A program made the translations under genes and the position numbers. DNA of 64,000 bases from Holophagaceae bacterium (GTDB lineage Bacteria > Acidobacteriota > Holophagae > Holophagales > Holophagaceae), in NCBI GenBank assembly GCA_016720465.1, contig JADKKO010000004.1, positions 1,752,504-1,816,503 on the forward strand, read 5' to 3'. This document shows, piece after piece, positions 44,483 to 53,203 of this stretch; position 1 is the first letter of the stretch; every line of letters begins with the position of its first letter. Below the pieces are notes generated by a model. It made no database searches and was not told the origin of the DNA. It was given only the letters and a program-made list of their open reading frames with translations.

Positions 44483-45379
44483 CTACAACGAGGCGGGCTC
44501 CATGCGCTGCTCGCCTTCCCAGCGGTAGAAGCCCGAGCCGCTCTTGCGTCCCAGGCGCCCCGCCGCCACGAGCTGTTTGAGCAGCGAAGGCGCCTTGAAG
44601 CGAGGCTCTCCCAGGGCGTCGAACATCACATCCGCCACATTCGCGATGGTGTCCAGCCCGATGAAGTCCGACAGATGCAGCGGGCCCATGGGGTGGCCGC
44701 AGCCCAATTTCATGCCCGCGTCGATGTCGGCGGTGCTCGCGAGATGCTGCTCGCGGGAGCGGATGGCGTCCAACAGGAAGGGCACCAGCAGGCGGTTGAC
44801 GATGAAGCCCGGCGCATCCGGCGCCAGCACCGGGGTCTTGCCCACCCTCCGGACGAAGTCCTGGAGCGCTTCCACCGTGTCGGCGGAGCTGAGCACGGTC
44901 CGGATGATCTCCACCAGCGGCATGGCGGGCACGGGGTTGAAGAAATGCAGCCCCGCCGTGAACGGCTGGCGATCGGGCCCCAGGGCGGCGGCCAGCTCGG
45001 TGATGGAGATGGATGAGGTGTTCGAGCAGAGCAGGGTGGAAGGGGCCATGACGCGGTCCAGCTCGGCGAACATCTTCAGTTTCAGGGACAGGATTTCAGG
45101 CACCGCCTCGATGACCAGTTCGCAATCGCCCAGGGCGCTCCATTGCAGCGTGCCCTGGAGCTTCGCGCTGAAGACATCGGCCTCCTGCTGGCTGCGCTTG
45201 CCCTTCAGCACGGCCCGGTCCCACTGGTTCTGGATGCGGACCAGGCCGCGGTCCAGAGCAGGCTGGTCGACCTCTTTCACCACCACGCTGAAACCCGCTT
45301 CGGCCGCGATCTGCGCGATTCCTGCGCCCATGAGCCCGCATCCGACGATGCCCACCGTGTTGACCGAGCTCATGTCCAT
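44483..45379 (-). CDS. 3-hydroxyacyl-CoA dehydrogenase (3-hydroxybutyryl-CoA type)
   Basis: The 298-residue protein has VGIVGCGLMGAGIAQIAAEA as the NAD-binding loop, the catalytic Ser-His-Glu-Asn set in SNTSSISITELA, GLHFFNPVPAMPLVEI and APGFIVNRLLVPFLLDA, and the C-terminal GRLGRKSGSGFYRW. The length equals stand-alone enzymes of the Hbd/PaaH type. GGAGG lies before the ATG. It oxidises 3-hydroxyacyl-CoA to 3-oxoacyl-CoA and complements the enoyl-CoA hydratase at 5 kb. Confidence 0.93.
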   Translation of the reverse strand: MDMSSVNTVGIVGCGLMGAGIAQIAAEAGFSVVVKEVDQPALDRGLVRIQNQWDRAVLKGKRSQQEADVFSAKLQGTLQWSALGDCELVIEAVPEILSLKLKMFAELDRVMAPSTLLCSNTSSISITELAAALGPDRQPFTAGLHFFNPVPAMPLVEIIRTVLSSADTVEALQDFVRRVGKTPVLAPDAPGFIVNRLLVPFLLDAIRSREQHLASTADIDAGMKLGCGHPMGPLHLSDFIGLDTIANVADVMFDALGEPRFKAPSLLKQLVAAGRLGRKSGSGFYRWEGEQRMEPASL

Positions 45380-45500
45380 GGAGGCCTCCGGAATGAAAAC
45401 AGCTTAGCTCCCCGCCCCGGGATTGCGGGAAACTCTGGGTCGTTGTTCTGGAATAACTCAGTCCTTTCATCCAATGGCACGACATAAGGATCCGTAACTC

Positions 45501-45525
45501 AACAACCAGAAAAGCATTGGTTGTT
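45501..45525. promoter_or_regulatory. Candidate operator dyad upstream of SRPBCC gene
   Basis: Aacaacca (45501-45508) and tggttgtt (45518-45525) are perfect inverted half-sites separated by nine bases, 28 bases before the SRPBCC start. Partial symmetry extends further out (gtaact / cgtaac). The size and symmetry fit a dimeric repressor site. Confidence 0.4.
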
Positions 45526-45553
45526 TCGTAACGGCTCCTAAGGTGGAGACCCC

Positions 45554-45979
45554 ATGATCATCGCGCAGCACACCCTTGAAACGACGGCCACACCCGAAAA
45601 CATCTGGGCGCTATGGGCGGACGTGGCTCGCTACCCGGAGTGGGATGGCGGGACCGAATGGGCCAGGCTGGATGGTGGATTCAAGGCGGGCAACCACGGC
45701 GAACTGAAGCCGGTGGGCGGCCGGGCCGCAGCCTTCACCATCACCGAGATGGTGGAAGGGCGGTCCTTCTCCGACCTCATAGGGCTGCCCTTCGCCCGGC
45801 TGCGGTTCCACCACTCGATGGAACCGACCGGCATGGGCGCCCGCCTGACCCACCGCATCGAGGTGGAAGGCCTTCTCGCCTGGATCTGGGCACGCAGGTT
45901 GGGACCGGCGTTCCGGACGGACCTTCCGGCCTCCATGCGGAAACTGGCGCGGCTGGCCGAGCGGCCCGAAGGCCGCTGA
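45554..45979 (+). CDS. SRPBCC-family (polyketide cyclase-like) protein
   Basis: The 141-residue protein is a START/Bet-v1-type fold: HTLETTATPENIWALWADVA, RYPEWDGGTEWARL, and a C-terminal helix (LPASMRKLARLAERPE). SRPBCC proteins bind small hydrophobic ligands in a deep cavity. A clear GGTGGAG site lies upstream. A dyad lies just ahead of it. The ligand is unknown. Confidence 0.8.
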   Translation: MIIAQHTLETTATPENIWALWADVARYPEWDGGTEWARLDGGFKAGNHGELKPVGGRAAAFTITEMVEGRSFSDLIGLPFARLRFHHSMEPTGMGARLTHRIEVEGLLAWIWARRLGPAFRTDLPASMRKLARLAERPEGR

Positions 45980-46019
45980 AACGCTGGAGCCAGCCGCCAG
46001 CGCTAGACCGGGAAGCCGA

Positions 46020-47627
46020 TCAGAGCGAGGCCCAATCCGTCGGTTCCGCGGCAGCAGCACCATAGTTGGTTTCGATCTGCGCGAGCTGCAGCTTGCCGCT
46101 GGCGTCGTCGTTCACGGCGTGCCACTTGGTGTAGGAGTCGATGACCCAGATGCCGCTTTCGCGGGTGCCGTTGCCGCTCCAGCCGTTGCCGCCGAAGGGC
46201 ATGTGGGCCTCGGCGCCTGATGTGGTGTTGTTGATGGAGCTCATGCCCGCCTTGATCTCGCGCTTGAAGCGCTCCACCCAGTGGCGGTTCTCGGTGTAGA
46301 GCGAGCTGGACAGGCCGTAGGGCGTGCCGTTGGCGTAGTCCATGGCCTGGTCGAAGTCCTTCACCGTGGAGATGTTGACCGTGGGTCCAAAGACCTCGTT
46401 CTGGAACAACCACATATCGGCGGTGACGTCGTCCCACACGGTGGGCTGCATGTAGATGCCGTGGCTGATGTCGCCCTTCACGACCGCGGTGCGGTTGGCG
46501 TCGGTCCATTGCGCGCCGCCGCTCAAGCGCTTGGCGCCCTTGTCCTTGGCGCCCTCCGCCCAGTGCTCCTCGAAGCCCTTGGCGAAGCGCGCGTTGATCA
46601 TGGGACCGTAGGTCACTTCAGGGTGCGTGATGGGGTTGCCGATCTCCAGTTTGGCGAGCCCGTCCATGAAAGCCTGCTTGAATTCAACTGCGCAGGCCTC
46701 GTGCACGATGATGTTGGCGAGGCTGGTGCAGCGCTGGCCTGCGGTGCCGAAGGCGCCCCACAGCGCTCCGCGCACGGCGTTGTCCATGTCGCAGTCCGGC
46801 ATGATGATCATGGGATTCTTCCCGCCCAGCTCCAGGCTCGGGATCATCAGATTGCGCCCGCACATTTCGCCGATGGTGCGGCCCACCTGGGTTGAGCCCG
46901 TGAAACTGAACTTCTGGTAGTAGCCCTTGTCGATGCCCGCCAGGAAATGTTTGCCGCAGCCCGCGCGGCCCTTGCCGTTCACGGTGTTCACGACGCCTTC
47001 GGGGACGCCCGCGTCCTGCATGGCTTTCAGGAAGAGGTAGGCGATGGTCGGCGCGTCGTCGCTGGGCTTCCACACCACGGTGTTGCCGCAGAGGATCGCG
47101 GGGATGATCTTCCAGGAGGGCACGGCCATGGGGAAGTTGTTGGCGGCCAGGATGCCGCACACGCCGATGGGCCGGCGGTAGGTGTAGAGCTCCTTGTGAG
47201 CCATCTCGGAGGGCACGGTCTGGCCGTACAGCCGGCGGCCTTCGGAGGTGAAAAAGGTGCAGGTGTCGATGGCCTCCTGCACTTCGCCCGCGGCTTCCCG
47301 CGGGGTCTTGCCGATCTCGCGGGTGATGACGTGGGCCAGTTTGTCCTTCTGGTCGGCGAGGATTTGGCCGATGCGCTGGATCACCGCGCCGCGGATCGGG
47401 GATGGGGTCGCGGACCAGGTCTTGAAGGCCTTCGCGGCCGCCTTGGCGGCATTTTCCACATCCTGTTCGCCGCTGTCCGGGAAGACACCCACGAGATCGC
47501 GGTCATCCACGGCGGAGCGGGATTCGATGTGGCCGACCCCCTCGACCTCCTTGCCATTGATGTAGTTGAAGCCCTGGATCGTTTTCCCGGCGTGGGCAGC
47601 TTCGGGGGCGTTGGGTTTGAGAATCAT
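46020..47627 (-). CDS. NAD(P)-dependent aldehyde dehydrogenase
   Basis: The 535-residue ALDH carries the catalytic Cys in GTAGQRCTSLANI, the general-base Glu in SLELGGKNPMI, the NAD-binding FSFTGSTQVGRTIGE and the N-terminal FNYINGKEVEG. The specific substrate is not clear; YTYRRPIGVCGILAANNFPM differs from the best-known subgroups. It could be a semialdehyde dehydrogenase. It is encoded alone. Confidence 0.9.
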   Translation of the reverse strand: MILKPNAPEAAHAGKTIQGFNYINGKEVEGVGHIESRSAVDDRDLVGVFPDSGEQDVENAAKAAAKAFKTWSATPSPIRGAVIQRIGQILADQKDKLAHVITREIGKTPREAAGEVQEAIDTCTFFTSEGRRLYGQTVPSEMAHKELYTYRRPIGVCGILAANNFPMAVPSWKIIPAILCGNTVVWKPSDDAPTIAYLFLKAMQDAGVPEGVVNTVNGKGRAGCGKHFLAGIDKGYYQKFSFTGSTQVGRTIGEMCGRNLMIPSLELGGKNPMIIMPDCDMDNAVRGALWGAFGTAGQRCTSLANIIVHEACAVEFKQAFMDGLAKLEIGNPITHPEVTYGPMINARFAKGFEEHWAEGAKDKGAKRLSGGAQWTDANRTAVVKGDISHGIYMQPTVWDDVTADMWLFQNEVFGPTVNISTVKDFDQAMDYANGTPYGLSSSLYTENRHWVERFKREIKAGMSSINNTTSGAEAHMPFGGNGWSGNGTRESGIWVIDSYTKWHAVNDDASGKLQLAQIETNYGAAAAEPTDWASL

Positions 47628-47845
47628 GTGGGTCGCTCCATATCAAACCCTCAAGGATAACGCGGCCTTCCCAAGTTGTCCGAAATGGTTCCAGGACTCC
47701 CTCATAGGATTGGAGAACCGCCCTTCCACGGGTTAGTCTGGATGTCTAAGGGAGAGCGCAGGTGCGCCGCTTCCAGGAAGGCCAGCCCATCTCTGAAACC
47801 TTCGTGATCCGGTCCGGCATCAGGGTTCCTCCCTGATCCGGAGCA

Positions 47846-48619
47846 ATGACATTATCTGGAGCCAGATTGTCCGAAACATTTTCACTGCCTACGGTCCTTG
47901 TCACCTACGTGGCGCTGCTCTTTGCCCTGAGCGTCCACGAGGCTTCCCACGCCACCATGGCCTACTACCTGGGGGACGATACCGCCAAGCGGATGGGCCG
48001 GATGACCTTGAATCCAATCGCGCACATGGACCTTCTCGGCACCCTCATCCTTCCGCTGTTGGGAATGCTCACGGGCTGGCGGGTGCTGGGCTGGGCCAAG
48101 CCTGTCCCTGTCGACCCCAGGAACCTGACGCGCCACATGCGGGCCAGGGTGGGCATGGCCGCAGTCGCGGCCGCCGGGCCTCTGTCCAACTTATTGCAGT
48201 CCCTCATCTTCATCCCGATTCTCGCGATCCTCATCCGGAACCTCCCCGGCGCGGTCGAGGCAGAGCGGATGAAAATTTTTCAGGCAGCCATGTTCCTGCC
48301 CGTGGATGCCTTCACCGGCGGCAGCCTCAGCAACCTCCAGGTGTTCGGCCTGACCCTCCTGGGCCGCCTCGTGATCATCAACGTGGCCTTGGCCCTCTTC
48401 AACCTGCTGCCGGTCGGTCCCCTGGACGGCTCCAACATCATCCGCGGGTTCCTGCCTGTGGAGTGGCTGGCCAAGTATGATCGGGCCCAGCCCGCCATCT
48501 CCATCGCCCTCCTGGTGATGTTCCTGTTCGGGTTCATCGGCATCATCCTGGGGCCGCTCTTCTTCCTGGCCGAAACCTTCTATCTGAATCCTACGGCCCG
48601 GTTCTTCCTCGGAGTTTGA
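47846..48619 (+). CDS. Site-2 protease family (M50) membrane metalloprotease
   Basis: The 257-residue protein has HEASH in LFALSVHEASHATMAYYLGD as the zinc motif within the first spans, and LFNLLPVGPLDGSNIIRGFL as the C-terminal N-P-x-x-D-G-like motif. It lacks a PDZ domain, so it belongs to the short YwhC/Rv-type group. The substrate is not known. It is followed one base later by trpS. Confidence 0.88.
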   Translation: MTLSGARLSETFSLPTVLVTYVALLFALSVHEASHATMAYYLGDDTAKRMGRMTLNPIAHMDLLGTLILPLLGMLTGWRVLGWAKPVPVDPRNLTRHMRARVGMAAVAAAGPLSNLLQSLIFIPILAILIRNLPGAVEAERMKIFQAAMFLPVDAFTGGSLSNLQVFGLTLLGRLVIINVALALFNLLPVGPLDGSNIIRGFLPVEWLAKYDRAQPAISIALLVMFLFGFIGIILGPLFFLAETFYLNPTARFFLGV

Positions 48620-48620
48620 A

Positions 48621-49610
48621 ATGCAGCGAGTCCTTTCCGGAATCCAGCCTTCCGGCTCCCAGCACATCGGCCACCTGGTCGGCGCGCTCGACAATTTCGA
48701 AAAGCTCCAGCACGGCAATGAAGCCTTCTATATGATCGTGGACTGGCACGCGCTCACGTCGAAGTACGAAGCCGTAGAAGAGATCTGGCCCGCCACCGAA
48801 GAGCTCACCGCCTGCTTCCTGGCCACAGGGCTGGATCCGGATAAGGCGACGATCTTCATCCAAAGCCAGGTGAAGGAGCACGCGGAACTGCACCTGCTGT
48901 TGAGCATGATCACGCCCCTCTCCTGGTTGGAGCGCGTACCGACCTACAAGGAGAAATTGCAGAATTCCGTGGCCGATCTCAGCAGCTACGGGTTTCTGGG
49001 TTATCCCCTGCTCATGGCGGCGGACATCATCCTCTACAAGGCCGACAAGGTGCCCGTGGGCGAGGATCAGCTCTTCCACATCGAGCTGGCGCGGGAGGTG
49101 CTGCGCCGCTTCAACTTCATGTACCGCAAGGAGGTCTTCCCAGAGCCCGCCGCCGTGCTCACCCAGACCCCCAAGGTGCCGGGCCTCGATGGCCGCAAGA
49201 TGTCCAAGAGCTACGCCAACTGCATCTACCTGCGGGACACCGATGCGGAGATCCTGGAGAAATGTACCCGCCAGATGGCCAGCGATCCCGCCCGGGTGAA
49301 GCGCACGGATCCAGGCAATCCGGAGGTCTGCCCGGTCTTCGAATTCCATAAGCTCTTCAGCGACGATGAAACGGTCCAGATGGTCAACACCGAATGCCGG
49401 CGCGCCGGCATCGGCTGCTTCGACTGCAAGAAAAAAGTGGCCGAGGCCATGATCCGGCGGATCGCCCCGGTCCGCGAAAAGATCGAGGATCACCTCTCCC
49501 GCAAGGACCACCTGCGCGATGTCCTGCGCATCGGCAGCGCCAAGGCCCGCCTGGTGGCCCAGGCCACCATGGCCGAAGTGCGCGAAGCCATGCAGTTGCC
49601 CAGTCTGTGA
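48621..49610 (+). CDS. trpS: Tryptophanyl-tRNA synthetase
   Basis: The 329-residue class I synthetase has the HIGH motif in GIQPSGSQHIGHLVGAL and KMSKS in PGLDGRKMSKSYANC. LGYPLLMAADIILYKADKVP is the Trp-binding region. GGAG lies upstream within the end of the protease gene. The length matches bacterial TrpRS. Confidence 0.96.
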   Translation: MQRVLSGIQPSGSQHIGHLVGALDNFEKLQHGNEAFYMIVDWHALTSKYEAVEEIWPATEELTACFLATGLDPDKATIFIQSQVKEHAELHLLLSMITPLSWLERVPTYKEKLQNSVADLSSYGFLGYPLLMAADIILYKADKVPVGEDQLFHIELAREVLRRFNFMYRKEVFPEPAAVLTQTPKVPGLDGRKMSKSYANCIYLRDTDAEILEKCTRQMASDPARVKRTDPGNPEVCPVFEFHKLFSDDETVQMVNTECRRAGIGCFDCKKKVAEAMIRRIAPVREKIEDHLSRKDHLRDVLRIGSAKARLVAQATMAEVREAMQLPSL

Positions 49611-49632
49611 CCCCCCAGGATGAATCTTCACC

Positions 49633-49660
49633 TTGCGGATATTCCCCCCATTGCTACACT
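49633..49660 (+). promoter_or_regulatory. Candidate promoter of tRNA-Lys
   Basis: TTGCGG (49633-49638) and TACACT (49655-49660) with a 16-base spacer end nine bases before the tRNA 5' end. Confidence 0.5.
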
Positions 49661-49668
49661 GGAGCGTC

Positions 49669-49745
49669 GGTTCCTTAGCTCAGTTGGTTAGAGCAGCTGA
49701 CTCTTAATCAGCGGGTCCAGGGTTCGAGTCCCTGAGGAACCACCA
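49669..49745 (+). tRNA. tRNA-Lys (anticodon CTT), CCA encoded
   Basis: A full cloverleaf can be drawn: acceptor GGTTCCT/AGGAACC, D-arm GCTC-AGTTGGTTA-GAGC, anticodon stem GCTGA/TCAGC with loop CTCTTAA (anticodon CTT, lysine AAG codons), and T-arm CAGGG-TTCGAGT-CCCTG. The discriminator A is followed by genomic CCA. It marks the left end of the island-like region. Confidence 0.95.
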
Positions 49746-49981
49746 AAGAACCAAACACTTAGGCCCACTCACAAAGTGGGCCTATTTGTTTCATCCTGCG
49801 TCTGGCATGCATAGGCCTCTTTCACTTCGGGGTCATGGTTTCACAAATATTGGCAGTATCAAGAACAGGTCGGGGCATCTCCACGGACCTAAAACCCCAG
49901 GCCACCACCTAGGCGGTTCGCCAGCAAGCTTACTTGCATCTCTACCGCTCCTTTAGTTGGACGAGTGGGTCAACCGAGGGT
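49746..49981. other. Junction between tRNA-Lys and the island-like region
   Basis: This 236-bp gap holds the tRNA terminator at its left end and otherwise no gene. I looked for a second copy of the tRNA 3' end further right in the window and found none, so any partner attachment site would lie outside. Confidence 0.5.
49760..49791 (+). terminator. Rho-independent terminator after tRNA-Lys
   Basis: A perfect 10-bp stem, taggcccact / agtgggccta, with a 5-base loop is followed by TTTGTTT. Confidence 0.88.
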
Positions 49982-50647
49982 TCAGCTAGGTCTCAAGGGG
50001 CGGATCAATTCAGGTCCATCGTTCCGTACGTTGCCCACGGTGGGGCCGACCTCGAAAATCTTGAGCCAACTATCGGGGCAGGGTTTTAGGAGGACCTGAA
50101 GGCCATCGGTTTCTGCCTCCGGGTTCAACCAGGATTGCCAGGTCCCAGGTCCTAGGATCACCGGCATTCGGTCGTGCAGCCCAGCCATCGCAGCATTGGC
50201 CTCAGTCGTGATTATGGTGAACGATTCCACCAGGCCGTCAGGCCCCTGCCAGGATTCTGACAAGCCCGCGAGCATCCATAGATCATCATCGGCGGGCAAG
50301 ATGCAAAAGGCCCGTTTTCGGCCACCAATCACGGCCCATTCATAGAAGCCACTCACTGGAACCACGATCCTAGACCGCTTGAAGGAAGCGCGGAAACTGG
50401 GTTTGGTCGTGACCGTCTCGGCCCGTGCATTGACCAACTTAGTCCCAATGCTCGGATCCTTGGCCCAGGATGGGATCAGTCCCCATCGCCGTATGGAAGC
50501 AGCCAAAATCACATCCGCCCGGTGAATCGTCACGGCCTCTTGGGTTGGAGCCAAGTTATAGCGGTCCCGATATTCGCCGTCGAGGATCAGGCGGGCCTCA
50601 TGGTCCGCCTTCTGCTTCATCGCTACTTGGAGTAGGCGCCCGCACAC
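49982..50647 (-). CDS. SOS response-associated peptidase (SRAP/YedK/HMCES family)
   Basis: I place the start at a GTG (50647) because it leaves Cys2 directly after the initiator (M-C-G-R-L), as the chemistry requires; a longer frame would bury this Cys. The 221-residue protein keeps RYNLAPTQEAVT, WGLIPSWAKDPSIGTKLVNA, SGFYEW (catalytic Glu) and GLHDRMPVILG (His). YedK and HMCES form a thiazolidine crosslink with abasic sites in single-stranded DNA via Cys2. SRAP genes are frequent on mobile elements. It faces the tRNA. Confidence 0.9.
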   Translation of the reverse strand: MCGRLLQVAMKQKADHEARLILDGEYRDRYNLAPTQEAVTIHRADVILAASIRRWGLIPSWAKDPSIGTKLVNARAETVTTKPSFRASFKRSRIVVPVSGFYEWAVIGGRKRAFCILPADDDLWMLAGLSESWQGPDGLVESFTIITTEANAAMAGLHDRMPVILGPGTWQSWLNPEAETDGLQVLLKPCPDSWLKIFEVGPTVGNVRNDGPELIRPLRPS

Positions 50648-50757
50648 GCAGAAGGATAGCTTCAAACGTTAGGCGTTACCTCGACTAAGAAACCACTTGC
50701 CCTGGAGACCTCAGCGGATAGTGTCTCTTGTGTATTCCGACCAGAAGGGAGTCTCTA

Positions 50758-51834
50758 ATGGCGCTCAGCCGTCAGCTCACAACTTTCAAAGCCCCTCTCT
50801 ACATCGCCTGGGAAATCACTCACCAATGTAATGCCCACTGCATTCACTGTTACTCGAATTCCGGTCCTGAAGTCTGCGCGGCGGCTGAGTTAACCACAGT
50901 TGAGGCCCTTGGTGTCGTCGACCAACTGGCTGATGCAGGACTGCTTATGTTGGCCTTCTCTGGTGGAGAGCCGATGCTCCGAAAGGACTGGCCGCTCCTA
51001 GTGAAACGCGCAGTCGTCCGCGGACTAGGTGTAAATGTCGGGACGAATGGCTCGACAGTCACCTCCGAAACAGCGGAACAGTTGCGAGACCTCGGAATCA
51101 AGAGCGTCACCGTTAGTCTCGATAGCGACAAAGCCGAAGTCCACGATCGCATCCGCGAGTTTCCAGGTCTCTTTGACCGCGCGATTAACGCGATCCGGCT
51201 CCTGGTTGAGCACAATGTTCGTGTCGTAATTGGATTCACACCAATGCGGCTCAATTGGCAGGACGGACCTAGAGTGATTCAGCTCGCCCTTTCTCTGGGC
51301 GCTGACGCAGTCAACCTATCAGAATACGTGCCTGCCGGACGGGGCAACGTTGATCTAGCACTTTCACCGCCCATGCTGCGCGACCTGCTTACACAGTGGA
51401 TTCACCTACGCGAATACTTCGAGGGTCAAATCCAGATCATCTGGCATGATTGCCGCGTTGGGATGTTAGTTCCGGAAAAAGACCGCCGAGATTATCTCGG
51501 CTGCGGGGCTGGACGCCTCGTTGCCCGCATTTTGCCCGATGGTGTGATGACTCCTTGTGTCTTCTTACCCACACCAATGGGTAGCTTCCTGAAGTCCACG
51601 TTCTCTGAAATGTGGTGTGGCTCTTCCTTGGCCGCTCAGTTTCGAGAGCGCAAAGGTCATTTCAAAGGTAACTGTGGAGATTGCGAATATTTGGAGAGCT
51701 GCGGGGGTTGCCGGGCGGTCGCTTACGCCTATAGCCATGGTGATCCCCTAGCAGGGGACCCGCATTGCTGGGTGAAACCCGAAGACTCGAGTCCCCTTCC
51801 GCAGCTCATCGATGGCGAAGGATTGCCGATATGA
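50758..51834 (+). CDS. Radical SAM/SPASM protein, first of the cassette
   Basis: The ATG at 50758 has AAGGGAG upstream. The 358-residue enzyme has the radical SAM 4Fe-4S motif CNAHCIHC (C24, C28, C31) and FSGGEPML as the SAM-binding GGE. A SPASM C-terminus starts at YLGCGAGRLVARILPDGVMT and ends with CGDCEYLESCGGCRAVAYAY and HCW, so two auxiliary clusters are expected. Such enzymes modify ribosomal peptides (PqqE, MftC and AlbA types) or proteins. Base composition is visibly poorer in GC than the chromosome to the left. It is followed by a PqqD-like gene. Confidence 0.9.
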   Translation: MALSRQLTTFKAPLYIAWEITHQCNAHCIHCYSNSGPEVCAAAELTTVEALGVVDQLADAGLLMLAFSGGEPMLRKDWPLLVKRAVVRGLGVNVGTNGSTVTSETAEQLRDLGIKSVTVSLDSDKAEVHDRIREFPGLFDRAINAIRLLVEHNVRVVIGFTPMRLNWQDGPRVIQLALSLGADAVNLSEYVPAGRGNVDLALSPPMLRDLLTQWIHLREYFEGQIQIIWHDCRVGMLVPEKDRRDYLGCGAGRLVARILPDGVMTPCVFLPTPMGSFLKSTFSEMWCGSSLAAQFRERKGHFKGNCGDCEYLESCGGCRAVAYAYSHGDPLAGDPHCWVKPEDSSPLPQLIDGEGLPI

Positions 51835-51870
51835 CGCGTGCAAGGAATGGAAAGTGGAGGGATGGAGCAC

Positions 51871-52158
51871 ATGATTAATCCCAGTGATATTTTAGTTCGT
51901 TCTAGCTGTTGTGTAGTGCGCGACCAAGAATCCGGAAAGCTTGTATATAACCCGCACACAGATGAACTGCACCTCGTGCCCCCAACCGGGTTCCTCGCAA
52001 TTGAATTGTGTGATGGACTGAAAACGGCCGGAGAGATCGCGACCGGCTTGGCTTCTGCTTTCGATATCCCCCCGGAAGAGGTGCGGGTCGCGCTACTTTC
52101 CTTCTTTGGCAAACTCGTCGACCGAGGAATCCTCCAAATTTATGAGCGCGAAACATGA
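51871..52158 (+). CDS. PqqD-like peptide chaperone (RiPP recognition element)
   Basis: The ATG at 51871 is preferred: GGAGGG lies nine bases upstream, whereas the ATG at 51862 directly abuts that site. The 95-residue protein has the PqqD winged-helix pattern: LVYNPHTDELHLVPPTGFLA, then DGLKTAGEIATGLASAFDIP, and SFFGKLVDRGIL. PqqD-type proteins bind the leader of a substrate and deliver it to a radical SAM enzyme. It overlaps the second radical SAM gene by 4 bases. Confidence 0.88.
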   Translation: MINPSDILVRSSCCVVRDQESGKLVYNPHTDELHLVPPTGFLAIELCDGLKTAGEIATGLASAFDIPPEEVRVALLSFFGKLVDRGILQIYERET

Positions 52159-53171
52159 CTATGCCTGTCTCTTACTCAGAAGGATTTCTTGTCCGGATCC
52201 CATTTCACATGGTCTGGCTCGCTACAGACACCTGCAATGCAAGTTGTCTTCATTGCTCATCCAGCTCGAGCATGCGCTCCCCAGATGAACTATCCACTCG
52301 TGAAATTTGCCGCGTGGTCGATGAAATGTCGGACTGGGGCGTCGTCGATCTCGCTGTATCGGGCGGTGAACCTCTTCTCCGTGGTGACATCTTTGAGGTG
52401 CTGCAGCACATCCGTCTCTGCGGTTTGAGCGCCGGTGTTGGTTCGAACGGAGGGAAACTTTCCCCTGTGCAAGCTCGCAAGTTGGGTGACTCAGGCATCA
52501 ACCGTTTTCAAGTAAGTCTGGACGGATTGGAAGATCAACATGACACACTACGCCGCTGGCCGGGCCTGTTCCAAACCGCAGTGAAGACAATTCGACAAGC
52601 CTCTGAAGCTGGATTGCGAGTCCATGTGTGCTGCACAATCAACAAACTTAATCATCTTCACCTAGAACGTTTCACGAAATTCGTAGCTACGCTACCAGTC
52701 GCTCGTCTGAACTTATCTCGCTTCGTTCCGACTGGCAGAGGGACAAGCCAACTGGACCTGTCAAAGGACGAGTGGCATACCGTGGTCGCACAGTGTATTG
52801 CGCTGCGTTCTGCGTTTCAGGGTCGCCTCGATATCGTTTCACACCTCGCTCAACAGATACTCGTTGATTCAGATTTAGCAGAACTACCCGGATTCATCGG
52901 CTGCCAAGCTGGCATAGGGCAAGGTTGTCTTACCGCCAACGGCACGATATTGCCATGTGTCCTCCTTCCTGTCCCAGTAGGCAATATCCGAGACGGGTCG
53001 TTTCGTGAAATATGGCTTAATTCACCTATTATTAATAACTTACACGATAGAGCGCGCTTCGATAGGAAGTGTTCTCAATGTTCCGTTGTCAGTCGCTGCG
53101 GCGGGTGTCGCGCCGTCGCCTATGCAAATACAGGTGATTACTTGGCGGCGGACTCCCGCTGTTGGTTGTAG
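52155..53171 (+). CDS. Radical SAM/SPASM protein, second of the cassette
   Basis: The 338-residue enzyme has CNASCLHC (C27, C31, C34), VSGGEPLL and a SPASM C-terminus (FIGCQAGIGQGC, CSQCSVVSRCGGCRAVAYAN, RCW). It shares the CGGCRAVAYA block with the first enzyme, so the two are paralogues, although they differ in their SPASM Cys spacing. Translation is coupled to the PqqD gene by ATGA. The enzyme/chaperone/enzyme order recalls the GeoRSP arrangement described for Geobacter-type genomes. Confidence 0.9.
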   Translation: MTMPVSYSEGFLVRIPFHMVWLATDTCNASCLHCSSSSSMRSPDELSTREICRVVDEMSDWGVVDLAVSGGEPLLRGDIFEVLQHIRLCGLSAGVGSNGGKLSPVQARKLGDSGINRFQVSLDGLEDQHDTLRRWPGLFQTAVKTIRQASEAGLRVHVCCTINKLNHLHLERFTKFVATLPVARLNLSRFVPTGRGTSQLDLSKDEWHTVVAQCIALRSAFQGRLDIVSHLAQQILVDSDLAELPGFIGCQAGIGQGCLTANGTILPCVLLPVPVGNIRDGSFREIWLNSPIINNLHDRARFDRKCSQCSVVSRCGGCRAVAYANTGDYLAADSRCWL

Positions 53172-53203
53172 TATGCGTGTCTCAATCTAAAAGGAGGATT
53201 GCC

